Part shown: piece after piece, positions 43,234 through 50,484 of the stretch
Layout of the letters: the number at the start of each line of letters is the position of its first letter
How positions within the stretch are numbered: position 1 is the stretch's first letter
Source: Dethiothermospora halolimnae
GTDB lineage: Bacteria > Bacillota > Clostridia > Tissierellales > VENL01
Reading direction: 5' to 3'
NCBI RefSeq assembly: GCF_037577855.1
Contig: NZ_JBAKFX010000020.1
Location: 1-60,406 of the forward strand
DNA: 60,406 nucleotides
Made by a program: the position numbers and the translations under genes
Notes under the pieces: generated by a model
What the model was told of the DNA's origin: nothing
Databases searched by the model: none
What the model saw: only the letters and a program-made list of their open reading frames with translations

Positions 43234-43395
43234 TTATTCTTCCTCCATTCCATCTCTAACTATATTTGCAACCCTTTTTAAAATTTCTTCTACATCTTCT
43301 TTTGTCTTATCTCTATATGCATCATCACATATTTTAATTTTTGTATTTCCTAGCATATATTCTTCAACTACATTACCTTCGATTTTTTGTTTCAT
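43234..43395 (-). CDS. Hypothetical protein, 53 aa
   Basis: ATG after GGGGGATG. MKQKIEGNVVEEYMLGNTKI followed by a helical end (KEDVEEILKRVANIVRDG). A typical short phage early gene; unknown. Confidence 0.6.
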   Translation of the reverse strand: MKQKIEGNVVEEYMLGNTKIKICDDAYRDKTKEDVEEILKRVANIVRDGMEEE

Positions 43396-43439
43396 ATACA
43401 CATCCCCCCTGCTAAAACTTATGCTGATACTTGTTTGTA

Positions 43440-44297
43440 CTATGCCTTAGAAGTTGCTGCAATTTCTTGTATTGATTCTCTTTCAATCATTGGCAATATT
43501 CCATGTTGTTTGAGTAAGTTGTATAAAAACAATCTTCCTTTTTGAGTCCACTTAGTATTCATCTTTACATCCGGAGTGCCATCACTTCTTACAATGTCTA
43601 TTGTTTTAGAGTGGGTGTATCCTCTACCATGATATTTGCTATATAAAAGCCATTGATCACTCTGCTTGAACTGTACTTTTAAATCATGTAGTAAATCATT
43701 CATTGCTCTTCCACTCATTCCATAGTCTTTAGCTATTTGAGTTATAGTTACAAGTCCTTTATTCTTCAATATCCTATCTGTATAATCTGCCTTAGGTTTA
43801 AGTTCTCCTATAACTTGCTGTTGTTTCTTATTAGTAAATTCTAGCTGTTTCTTTTCTTCCTGTTCCTTTATCCATGCTTTAGCTCTTTCTATTGGATCAT
43901 CAATCATATAGCTATTCAGTTTCTTATTCACAAATGCATTTGCTAAAACATCTTTAGCCTCCAACTGATATTTGACTAATCTTTCAACTGTTTCAGGGCT
44001 TTTCTTTTTCATCTTTGGAGTAATAGATATCTTTGCTAACCATAGTGGTATAAACTCTTTTTCTATACCTAAAACCTCTTGAACTCCACCTTTTGTAGGG
44101 TACCTCAAATTTCGTGCACCTTTATTTAAGACTAGATCTTCTTGAATTTTCTTAACTTCATTATTCATTTGACCTCTAGTTAATCCAATATCCATACATG
44201 CTTTCCTTACTCCCATATAAACCTTACCTTCTTCAGTTCTTACTCCTAAAATCTCTCCACCGTAAAAATTAACTTTTTGAACTTGTAAATCTTTCAT
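43440..44297 (-). CDS. Phage antirepressor with KilAC domain
   Basis: 285 aa. N-terminal antirepressor domain (YGGEILGVRTEEGKVYMGVR, KACMDIGL, and FIPLWLAKISITPKM). The C-terminal KilAC/ANT domain (ITQIAKDYGMSGRAMNDLLH, WTQKGRLFLYNLLKQHGILP) binds DNA or protein. First large gene of the early operon under the Cro-type regulator; it would promote lytic growth. Confidence 0.9.
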   Translation of the reverse strand: MKDLQVQKVNFYGGEILGVRTEEGKVYMGVRKACMDIGLTRGQMNNEVKKIQEDLVLNKGARNLRYPTKGGVQEVLGIEKEFIPLWLAKISITPKMKKKSPETVERLVKYQLEAKDVLANAFVNKKLNSYMIDDPIERAKAWIKEQEEKKQLEFTNKKQQQVIGELKPKADYTDRILKNKGLVTITQIAKDYGMSGRAMNDLLHDLKVQFKQSDQWLLYSKYHGRGYTHSKTIDIVRSDGTPDVKMNTKWTQKGRLFLYNLLKQHGILPMIERESIQEIAATSKA

Positions 44298-44298
44298 T

Positions 44299-44913
44299 CT
44301 ATTGTCCTCCTTTAACTACTTTTAATCTTTTGGGTCTTGAAACTCTAATAGTTTTATTAGTTTCTTTATCAAATAAAAATTCTTTACCATTACCGTCTTT
44401 GTGTAATGTATATGTTTTTATTCCCATATCTTCTGCAAACTCTTCCATCAGTGACATCTTGCCTTCAAATTCTCTTATCGAACTCATGCATGACATTGTA
44501 TTAACTACAAATAATCCTATGTCCCAGTTATGATATTCGTATAAAAATTCTTGGGTGTCAGTTTGCTCACTAATGGGTTTATCTTCATCTAATTTCCTTA
44601 AATATTCTTTTGTATAAAAGTAATCTTTAACTTCATATTTGGCTCCGTCATAGTCTTTTTCTATTGGAAATAAATTCTCAAATTCTTTAGGAGTTAAACT
44701 TCCAATTAAACTAGATACTGTACTTATAAAATTAAATGTTTCTATAGCTTCTTCTTTTGAATAAAATTTAAGCTTATGAGATTTTATGGCTTTTACTCCT
44801 AGGACAATAAGTTTTTTATAAGTAGACTTAACTTCTTGTCCTTCAGTATAATTGTCTATAAAATCTTTTAATGTTCTTTCATATGCATTCATAAATAATA
44901 AATGTCGTTTCAA
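44299..44913 (-). CDS. Hypothetical phage protein, 204 aa
   Basis: TTG start eight bases after GGGGG. Helical N-terminal part (FIDNYTEGQEVKSTYKKLIV) and a mixed C-terminus ending in RVSRPKRLKVVKGG. Two bases upstream of the antirepressor. Unknown family. Confidence 0.6.
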   Translation of the reverse strand: MKRHLLFMNAYERTLKDFIDNYTEGQEVKSTYKKLIVLGVKAIKSHKLKFYSKEEAIETFNFISTVSSLIGSLTPKEFENLFPIEKDYDGAKYEVKDYFYTKEYLRKLDEDKPISEQTDTQEFLYEYHNWDIGLFVVNTMSCMSSIREFEGKMSLMEEFAEDMGIKTYTLHKDGNGKEFLFDKETNKTIRVSRPKRLKVVKGGQ

Positions 44914-44937
44914 CTTTTGTTCCCCCTTTTTAAACTT

Positions 44938-45135
44938 TTAGCATTCATATAGTTTTACTGACTCTATCCCTAGAGCTTTAGATAAACTTCAGATAACTTC
45001 TAAAGATGGATTTTCCTTAGAACCAAACCCATTTTCTAACTCACTTATATATCCTATTGATACTTCTGATAATGCAGACAATTCTCTAACTGTTAAACCT
45101 TTTTCCATTCTTAGCTCTTTTATCTTAAGTTTCAT
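44938..45135 (-). pseudogene. XRE regulator with an in-frame UGA
   Basis: Start ATG 45,135 after AAGGGACG. It reads MKLKIKELRMEKGLTVRELS, ALSEVSIGYISELENG, a clean helix-turn-helix, then SLEVI, UGA (44,989-44,991), SLSKALGIESVKLYEC, TAA. In intact homologues the position of the UGA is usually a small residue such as cysteine, one base away. Truncation removes the last helix of the fold. Pseudogene most likely; a functional 48-aa form cannot be ruled out. Confidence 0.75.
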
Positions 45136-45197
45136 TTTCGTCCCTTCTATTGAATTTATTTGTTGTTTTTTTGATATATATTTAGGGGAAAATATTA

Positions 45198-45434
45198 TTA
45201 AGCTGTTGTTTCTTTTTGTAATTCAAGTTTTACATCTTCAGTAAAAAAAATTTCGTTCACTGGTTTATTGAAAGCTTTTGAGATTTCCATAGCAACATCA
45301 AAGCTTGGTTTTTCGCCTTTTTCGATTCGTATTATAGTTTGTCTAGTTGTATTTGCCTCATCTGCCAATGTAGCCTGACTCCATTTTTTTAACACTCTAA
45401 GTTCTTTTACAATGTTGTTAATTTTCCTTCCCAT
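45198..45434 (-). CDS. Cro-like XRE regulator
   Basis: Start at ATG 45,434 after GGAGGTG. 78 aa: MGRKINNIVKELRVLKKWSQ, ATLADEANTTRQTIIRIEKG, ending in an acidic tail. Divergent from the CI-like repressor across two matched operators. First gene of the rightward-to-left early transcript, as cro. Confidence 0.88.
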   Translation of the reverse strand: MGRKINNIVKELRVLKKWSQATLADEANTTRQTIIRIEKGEKPSFDVAMEISKAFNKPVNEIFFTEDVKLELQKETTA

Positions 45435-45461
45435 TTGTAACACCTCCTTGACACTTTTCAT

Positions 45462-45553
45462 TGTAACATTAGTGTTACACAAAGTCAAGTATGTTATACA
45501 ACTTTTTTTAAAAAAAGCTTTTATATATGTAATATCTGTATTACAATTATAAT
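45462..45553. promoter_or_regulatory. Main lysogeny operators and divergent promoters
   Basis: Two 18-bp inverted repeats of one family: TGTAACATTAGTGTTACA (45,462-45,479) and TGTAATATCTGTATTACA (45,528-45,545). The cro-side promoter TTGACT (45,483-45,488), 17 bases, TACAAT (45,460-45,465) is overlapped by the first. The repressor promoter TATAAT (45,548-45,553) is next to the second. A weaker half copy lies near 45,491. Sites for CI- and Cro-like proteins. Confidence 0.88.
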
Positions 45554-45577
45554 ATATATTATAGTTAGGGTGATTAT

Positions 45578-46021
45578 ATGAACTTAGTTAAACTAGGTAA
45601 TTTATTAAAAGACAAGAGAAATCAAATGGGTTTATCTCTAAGAGATGCTTCGAAATTAATTGGTATAAGTCATAACTACCTTTCTATTATAGAAAAAGCT
45701 AAAGATCCTCGAAGTGAATCTCCAATTAAACCAACTATCGACACTTTAAAAATGATAAGCGATGCATATAATTTAAATATAAATAATTTACTTGAATTAG
45801 CAGGTTATGAAGATATAGTAATAGAAAAGGTAAAATATAGAGATAATAATAAACAAGATGTTGAAAAAATTGCAGACGAAATATTAGATTACTTTTATGA
45901 ATCAGGAGACATAACAGAGGAAGAAAAAAAGACTGGAAAATTATCTCCAGAAAAAAGAAAACAATTATATAAAACTTTTAAAGTAGCATTAGATATGTAT
46001 AAAAATTTTTATAATGATTAA
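45578..46021 (+). CDS. CI-like XRE repressor without peptidase domain
   Basis: 147 aa. N-terminal HTH (NQMGLSLRDASKLIGISHNY, LSIIEKAKDP), then a helical C-terminal part of ~75 residues. It lacks the S24/LexA-type serine-lysine self-cleavage domain, so RecA-triggered autocleavage is not expected. That fits the nearby LexA-controlled small gene as an alternative inducer. Followed by a terminator. Confidence 0.87.
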   Translation: MNLVKLGNLLKDKRNQMGLSLRDASKLIGISHNYLSIIEKAKDPRSESPIKPTIDTLKMISDAYNLNINNLLELAGYEDIVIEKVKYRDNNKQDVEKIADEILDYFYESGDITEEEKKTGKLSPEKRKQLYKTFKVALDMYKNFYND

Positions 46022-46056
46022 AAGCAACCAAATGTAATCACCTGGTTGCTTTTCTT
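46021..46056 (+). terminator. Terminator of the CI-like repressor
   Basis: AAAGCAACCA pairs with TGGTTGCTTT, then TCTTTTATTT. The stem overlaps the 3' end of the convergent 35-codon gene, so the two transcripts share this hairpin. Confidence 0.85.
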
Positions 46057-46145
46057 TTATTTGAATTTATTATTTTTATTAGTAAGTTTGGCTCAATATG
46101 TACTTTCTTGAGGTCTCTTTTTATATCATCTTTTAAATTTTTCAT
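46038..46145 (-). CDS. 35-aa SOS-controlled micro-protein, candidate antirepressor
   Basis: ATG eight bases after GGGGG. A basic peptide MKNLKDDIKRDLKKVHIEPN, LLIKIINSNKRKATR, with amphipathic N-terminal helix. It lies 55-70 bases downstream of a promoter whose start is covered by a perfect LexA box. Its transcript runs head-on into the repressor gene. Likely role: inactivate or antisense-block the CI-like repressor on DNA damage. Not in any family known to me. Confidence 0.65.
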   Translation of the reverse strand: MKNLKDDIKRDLKKVHIEPNLLIKIINSNKRKATR

Positions 46146-46197
46146 AAACTTGTCCCCCTTTTGGATGTAGGCGAAGGTCTTTTTTTTGACTTTTTTA

Positions 46198-46251
46198 CGA
46201 ACGAACGTTCGATTTATTTTTTATTATACTACTTTTTGGTACTTATTTCAA
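46198..46251 (-). promoter_or_regulatory. Strong promoter with perfect LexA (SOS) box
   Basis: Minus strand: TTGAAA (46,246-46,251), 17 bases, TATAAT (46,223-46,228). The box CGAACGAACGTTCG at 46,198-46,211 fits the Gram-positive LexA consensus CGAACRNRYGTTCG at every position and covers about +5 to +18. LexA would hold the promoter off until DNA damage. Confidence 0.9.
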
Positions 46252-46308
46252 CTATACATTTTTTACTTTGCCATGGCTTTTTCTTGCTTTTATATTAACA
46301 TAAAACCC

Positions 46309-46324
46309 GTTCGCTATAGTGAAC
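46309..46324. promoter_or_regulatory. 16-bp near-palindrome
   Basis: GTTCGCTATAGTGAAC is an inverted repeat with one mismatched pair, between the SOS promoter and the 46,461 gene. Possible operator for either; no protein can be assigned. Confidence 0.35.
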
Positions 46325-46389
46325 ATGACAAAAACAGTTTTTATTTGACAAAATTAGTTAAAATAAGACAGTTCTCAACTATTACATTG

Positions 46390-46418
46390 TTGATAAATAT
46401 TTGATATCATTTTATTAT
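46390..46418 (+). promoter_or_regulatory. Promoter for the 383-aa gene
   Basis: TTGATA (46,390-46,395), 17 bases, TATTAT (46,413-46,418) on the plus strand, about 40 bases before the ATG at 46,461. Confidence 0.6.
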
Positions 46419-46460
46419 AAAAACATATAGGTACCACAATATTATTTAAGGGGTGAAACT

Positions 46461-47612
46461 ATGGGTTTGTTAAGCTTTTTAAAAAAAAGAAAAAGAAAGA
46501 ACGTAAGTGATAATACTGATGTAGATATAAACGTTAAATCAAACGATGATGGTTTTTCTATCGCTATAACTAAAAATGGAAAAGAAATAGATTTTTCTAG
46601 TTTAAGTAAAAAAGAAAAACACAGGATAGCTAACGCATTATATGAAAAAAAGAAAAGTAAAGATGCAAATAATAGTAATGATAGTGAAGTTATCATAGAA
46701 GATTATGGTTCCGTATCAATACCCAGGCTTAATTTTTATGGATTCAATCCATTTTTGTCAAATAATAAAAATTATATGATTTGCACTACAGATGGGCATT
46801 TAGAGAGTATTGATGATGAGACTTTTATAAAAAATGGTGAGTTAGTAGCGTGTAAAGAGAATACTGTTCTATTTCATAAAAAAATGTCACGACCTCAAAA
46901 AGCCAAAGTATCAAATAACGGCGTGTTTATTGTAAACAACTGGGTAGATTTTGATAGTTCATATAATTCTTTTCATGTATTTAGTGAAAATGGTACTTTA
47001 ATTTTTGAGAAAAAAGTGTATGCAGGTTTATATAACAATGGCATATCTCAAGATGGCAAATATGCATGTTTTGAAACATGTGGAGCTGATAACGATGATG
47101 GAGATAAGTTATTTATAATAGATCTACTAAATAAAAATATACTATCATCTTTTTCTCCAGTTACCTCTTTGGCAGATAGTTATTGTTTTGACATATCTAA
47201 CAAAACAATCTCATTGTATTTTAAACATGAAGATATTTCTTATAAATATGGCTTTAACGGAACTTTTTTAGATCAAGAAAAATATGAGAACAATAAGCTT
47301 AATGCTGCATTAGCCAATAAATATGGATATAATTTAAAAGACATTGCATTACAAAAACTATCGAAGTTAAGTAATAATGAAAATTTATGTTTAGATGACT
47401 ACTCTGAAATCATAGATATTATGAATCAAGCATTAGATAAAGAAATGAGCGATTATCATAAAGCAGTTTGTTATAGAAAAGTAGGAGAAGTATTTGAAAA
47501 CTTTGATTGTTTAGAACAAGCTATAAACAATTATAAGCAAGCCGTTAACCATTATCCTAAAATAGGCGTAAAGAGAAAAATAAATAATATCTCTAAAAAA
47601 CTTCGATTGTAA
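46461..47612 (+). CDS. Propeller/TPR-like hypothetical moron
   Basis: 383 aa, ribosome site GGGGTG. N-terminal basic stretch (LLSFLKKRKRKN), a disordered segment, and then several beta-propeller-like repeats (KNYMICTTDGHLESIDDETF, KAKVSNNGVFIVNNWVDFD, GISQDGKYACFETCGADNDD). The C-terminal ~80 residues (SDYHKAVCYRKVGEVFENFD, CLEQAINNYKQAVNHYP) resemble a TPR pair. Expressed with the lysogeny genes between cI and integrase, a usual place for lysogen-expressed defence or exclusion genes. Function unknown. Confidence 0.7.
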   Translation: MGLLSFLKKRKRKNVSDNTDVDINVKSNDDGFSIAITKNGKEIDFSSLSKKEKHRIANALYEKKKSKDANNSNDSEVIIEDYGSVSIPRLNFYGFNPFLSNNKNYMICTTDGHLESIDDETFIKNGELVACKENTVLFHKKMSRPQKAKVSNNGVFIVNNWVDFDSSYNSFHVFSENGTLIFEKKVYAGLYNNGISQDGKYACFETCGADNDDGDKLFIIDLLNKNILSSFSPVTSLADSYCFDISNKTISLYFKHEDISYKYGFNGTFLDQEKYENNKLNAALANKYGYNLKDIALQKLSKLSNNENLCLDDYSEIIDIMNQALDKEMSDYHKAVCYRKVGEVFENFDCLEQAINNYKQAVNHYPKIGVKRKINNISKKLRL

Positions 47613-47917
47613 ATATATACACAATGTTGTTTATAACTCTCATACATATACGGTATAATTAAATCATGATTATTTTTGAAGTCATTATACTGAAGTAAAA
47701 GATGTTAAAAAGACAGTAGTCAAAATGAAAAATGACTATGGGAAAAAACCTTGATACTCTATTTGATGGATATAAGCAGAACTCTGGAAAGGTAAGCAGG
47801 ATAGAAGAAAAATATATAGTTGTACAAAAAATCATTTCTAAAGTTACCATTTTGGTAGCTTTTTTATTAGTCTGATATAATTAGTTTATATTCTCAATAT
47901 TGAAAAGGGGGATTTAA
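47613..47917. other. Intergenic with decayed sequence and a terminator
   Basis: Short plus-strand pieces read like a remnant (EVKDVKKTVVKMKNDYGKKP then stop) but no intact frame remains. AAGTTACC/GGTAGCTT plus TTTTTTATT at 47,841-47,866 is a terminator before integrase. TATAAT-like sequence at 47,875-47,880 may drive the recombinase. Confidence 0.5.
47841..47866 (+). terminator. Terminator upstream of integrase
   Basis: Hairpin AGTTACCA/TGGTAGCT with TTTTTTATT tail. Confidence 0.7.
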
Positions 47918-49477
47918 ATGCAGTATTGCATATACTTAAGAAAATCAAGAGCTGATATAGAAGCTGAAGCTAATGGAGAAGGTGAAACTCTTGCAAGACA
48001 CGAAAGAATTTTATTCGGATTAGCTAAAAAGATGAAGATAAATATCACTAAAATTTATAAAGAGATTGTATCTGGAGAAACTATATCCTCTAGACCTATG
48101 ATGCAACAATTACTTTCTGATGTCGAAAAAGGCGTGTGGGAAGGTGTATTAGTTGTAGAAGTTGAAAGGCTTGCTAGAGGGGATACTATAGACCAAGGAA
48201 CTGTGGCTCAAACTTTTAAATATTCTAACACTAAAATAATTACTCCAATGAAAGTTTATAATCCTGCTAATGAGTTTGATGAAGAATATTTTGAGTTTGG
48301 ACTGTTTATGTCTAGAAGAGAATACAAAACTATAAATAGAAGATTGCAGCAAGGAAGAATGCAATCTGTTAAAGAAGGAAAATATTTAGGAACTATAGCT
48401 CCTTATGGATATAAAAGAAAGAAACTAAAAAATCAAAAAGGATATACACTGGAACCAATACCTAAGCAGGCTGATATAGTAAGATTAATATACAAGTGGT
48501 ATACTAGTGAGTCTAAAAGAATAGGAGTATCACTTATAGCTAGAAAACTAAACAATATGAAGGTACCAACTGCTAAGGGTGGAGATTGGACCACCTCAAC
48601 TATCAGAGGTATTTTAGGGAACCCTGTTTATATGGGCAAAATCCGTTGGAATGCTAGACCAGTAAAGAAAAAAGTAATAGACGGTGAAATAATAAAAGAA
48701 AGACCTCGTGCTAAAAAGAAAGATGTAATTATAATAGATGGTTTACATGAAGGTATAGTAGATGAAAAAACCTTCAATTTAACTCAACACTATCTAGCTA
48801 AAAATTCAACTCTACCAGTTCCAACTAGATATAAGATTAAAAATCCACTGGCAGGACTTATTGTTTGTGGTATGTGTGGTAGGAAAATGAACAGGAGACC
48901 TCACAAGGGAGACTATCCAGATACTTTAATGTGTACCGGCCCTACTTGTAATAATATAAGCTCCCATTTGCATTTAGTAGAGGAAAAACTTTTATCAGCT
49001 TTAGAAGATTGGTTAGATAATTATAAGATGAAAATTAATAATGCTGAAAAACAAAACAGTGATCTAGAAGTAGATGTAATAAAAAAATCTATAAAAGAAC
49101 TGGATAAAGAATTAGAGACTCTAGAAAAACAATTTAATAAATTACATGACCTTTTAGAGCAGGGTATATATTCTACCGAAAAGTTTCTTGAAAGGTCAAG
49201 AGTGTTGAATGAAAAAATTAATACTATTAATAATGATAAAGAAACTTTAAAGAAGAGTTTAAAGGATTTTTCTGCAAAGGAAAAAAATAAAAAACTTATA
49301 ATTCCTAAAGTAGAAAAAGTAATAGAAGGATATAAACACATTAAAGATCCTGCTAAAAAAAACAAACTATTAAAAGAAGTATTAGAAAAGGTAGTTTATA
49401 CTAAAACTGTTAATGGTCGTTGGCATGGAAAGAAAGATGACTTTGAACTTCTACTATATCCAAAGATATCTAGGTAG
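47918..49477 (+). CDS. int: Large serine recombinase (phage integrase)
   Basis: 519 aa. Resolvase domain with catalytic serine S10 in YLRKSRAD and the EVERLARGD motif. Recombinase domain follows (APYGYKRKKL ... YTLEPIPKQADIVRLIYKWY), then the zinc ribbon (CGMCGRKMNRR ... CTGPTC) and a long coiled coil (KKSIKELDKELETLEKQFNK) that controls direction. Integrates the phage at attB in cotJC and, with a directionality factor, excises it. SD AAAAGGGGG. The stop lies 45 bases from the host-gene junction. Confidence 0.95.
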   Translation: MQYCIYLRKSRADIEAEANGEGETLARHERILFGLAKKMKINITKIYKEIVSGETISSRPMMQQLLSDVEKGVWEGVLVVEVERLARGDTIDQGTVAQTFKYSNTKIITPMKVYNPANEFDEEYFEFGLFMSRREYKTINRRLQQGRMQSVKEGKYLGTIAPYGYKRKKLKNQKGYTLEPIPKQADIVRLIYKWYTSESKRIGVSLIARKLNNMKVPTAKGGDWTTSTIRGILGNPVYMGKIRWNARPVKKKVIDGEIIKERPRAKKKDVIIIDGLHEGIVDEKTFNLTQHYLAKNSTLPVPTRYKIKNPLAGLIVCGMCGRKMNRRPHKGDYPDTLMCTGPTCNNISSHLHLVEEKLLSALEDWLDNYKMKINNAEKQNSDLEVDVIKKSIKELDKELETLEKQFNKLHDLLEQGIYSTEKFLERSRVLNEKINTINNDKETLKKSLKDFSAKEKNKKLIIPKVEKVIEGYKHIKDPAKKNKLLKEVLEKVVYTKTVNGRWHGKKDDFELLLYPKISR

Positions 49478-49504
49478 ATTTATGAATTTATATATATTAT
49501 ATCC

Positions 49505-49526
49505 AATACTTACTGATAACATGATG
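49505..49526. other. attR region (prophage-host junction)
   Basis: The cotJC reading frame is open from 49,523 rightwards but meets TGA and TAA at 49,514-49,519 to its left. The crossover therefore lies close to 49,520. The matching left junction is beyond position 1, so the core cannot be fixed here. Confidence 0.75.
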
Positions 49527-49915
49527 GTACTGAAGAATTAGCCCACTGGGAGATAATAGGTACTATAGTGTGGAAACTAGTAAAAAATGCTTCAGTTGAA
49601 GATATAAAGGGAACACCCTTTGAGGCCCATTATGTAGCCCATGGCAGAAACCTATACCCTAGCAATGCAGCGGGAGTTCCTTGGACCGCTACATTTATTC
49701 AATCAAAAGAAGATCCAGTGGCTAATTTACATGAAGATATGGCAGCTGAACAGAAGGCACGGGCAACATATGAAAAGCTTATACAAGTTAGTGATGATCC
49801 AGGTGTTAGAGATGCCCTTAGATTTTTAAGACAAAGAGAGGTAGTTCACTTCCAACGTTTTGGAGAAACTTTACAAATAGTTCGAGATAGAATGGAAGAA
49901 AAGAAATATCATTAA
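49523..49915 (+). pseudogene. cotJC: cotJC-type manganese catalase, C-terminal part interrupted by prophage
   Basis: 131 codons lacking a start. From 49,523 it reads DGTEELAHWEIIGTIVWKLV and continues to a normal end. Spore-coat CotJC is ~189 aa, so about 58 N-terminal residues lie on the far side of the prophage. Dimanganese ligands remain: E and H of EELAH, E in HEDMAAEQ, H in VVHFQRF. A GTG at 49,568 is only an internal codon. Excision of the prophage would restore the gene; CotJC is normally made in the mother cell under SigE. Confidence 0.88.
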
Positions 49916-50061
49916 TATTGAGCAAAGGTGCCTTTATCCCTTCTTTGCTCTGTACAGGGTGCAAGGTGCAGAGAGCAGGGATTTGGTAATCCCATAATAT
50001 ATGGCTCTAAAATAGGCCTGAATATATTCAGGCCCTACATAGTAATATTTTTTTCGTATTA
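49916..50061. repeat. Degenerate repeat relic with hairpins
   Basis: GAGCAAAGGTGCC...TTCTTTGCTC is a hairpin. It has two weaker cousins at 53,044-53,075 and 54,968-54,990 (GGTGC...GCAC, TCTTTG). AATCCCATAAT also recurs at 49,989 and 55,018. GGCCTGAATATATTCAGGCC at 50,015-50,034 is a further strong hairpin that could end cotJC transcription. Confidence 0.5.
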
Positions 50062-50409
50062 TTAGTTATTCCAGTTTTGTCCATTCATCATTCCAGGACC
50101 GAACCCTTGACCATTTCCCCTTCCAAAACCTCTTCCCATGCCTCTACCATATCCACCATGGCATCCAGCTGGAAAATCAAAGCCATTTTCATTATGATAC
50201 TCTTCCATATATTCCATTCTTTCATTCCAGTACTCAGCTTGCTCCTCTGTTATAGTTCCATTTTCTACTGCTTCATCAATCCTATCCCTTCTCCACTCTA
50301 ACATGTCATTAAACCAATCAGGTGCATCCCCATCTGCTGCAGCAAAGGTTACCGTCCCAACTGACAATACCAATACCAATAATAATGATACACTTAATAC
50401 TTTCTTCAT
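50062..50409 (-). CDS. Secreted DUF2680-like protein, His/Cys/Gly-rich tail
   Basis: 115 aa with signal peptide (KKVLSVSLLLVLVLSVGTVT, cut near FAAA). The mature N-terminal helix pair (LEWRRDRIDEAVENGTITEE, QAEYWNERMEYMEEYHNENG) is DUF2680-like. The C-terminus is Gly/Met/Arg-rich (GYGRGMGRGFGRGNGQGF) after CHGG. It may sense or bind metal at the surface. Its promoter shares a direct-repeat box with the SHOCT-RR-HK operon. Confidence 0.75.
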   Translation of the reverse strand: MKKVLSVSLLLVLVLSVGTVTFAAADGDAPDWFNDMLEWRRDRIDEAVENGTITEEQAEYWNERMEYMEEYHNENGFDFPAGCHGGYGRGMGRGFGRGNGQGFGPGMMNGQNWNN

Positions 50410-50440
50410 ATAAAAAACCTCCTTGTTATTTTGTAACTTA

Positions 50441-50474
50441 ATTATACTAATAGATTATGAAGGAAATATGAAGA
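50441..50474 (-). promoter_or_regulatory. Direct-repeat promoter of the DUF2680 gene
   Basis: Minus strand: TTCAT, six bases, TTCAT, ten bases, TATAAT (50,441-50,446). The same arrangement, with TTCAC in place of the first TTCAT, occurs at 53,007-53,040. Tandem half-sites 11 bases apart upstream of -10 are typical for OmpR/PhoB-type activators. Confidence 0.7.
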
Positions 50475-50484
50475 TATAAAACTT

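Noticed and set aside
44989..44991. UGA as selenocysteine in the XRE gene
   Set aside because: No SECIS-like hairpin right after the codon and no precedent for selenium in an XRE regulator; a nonsense mutation is simpler.
46186..46404. 72-codon plus-strand frame over the SOS promoter
   Set aside because: No ribosome site; sits on promoter and operator DNA and gives a phenylalanine/tyrosine-rich nonsense protein.
49568..49915. Intact 115-aa gene starting at GTG
   Set aside because: The frame is open for 15 more codons upstream with conserved CotJC sequence, so the GTG is internal and the gene is truncated.
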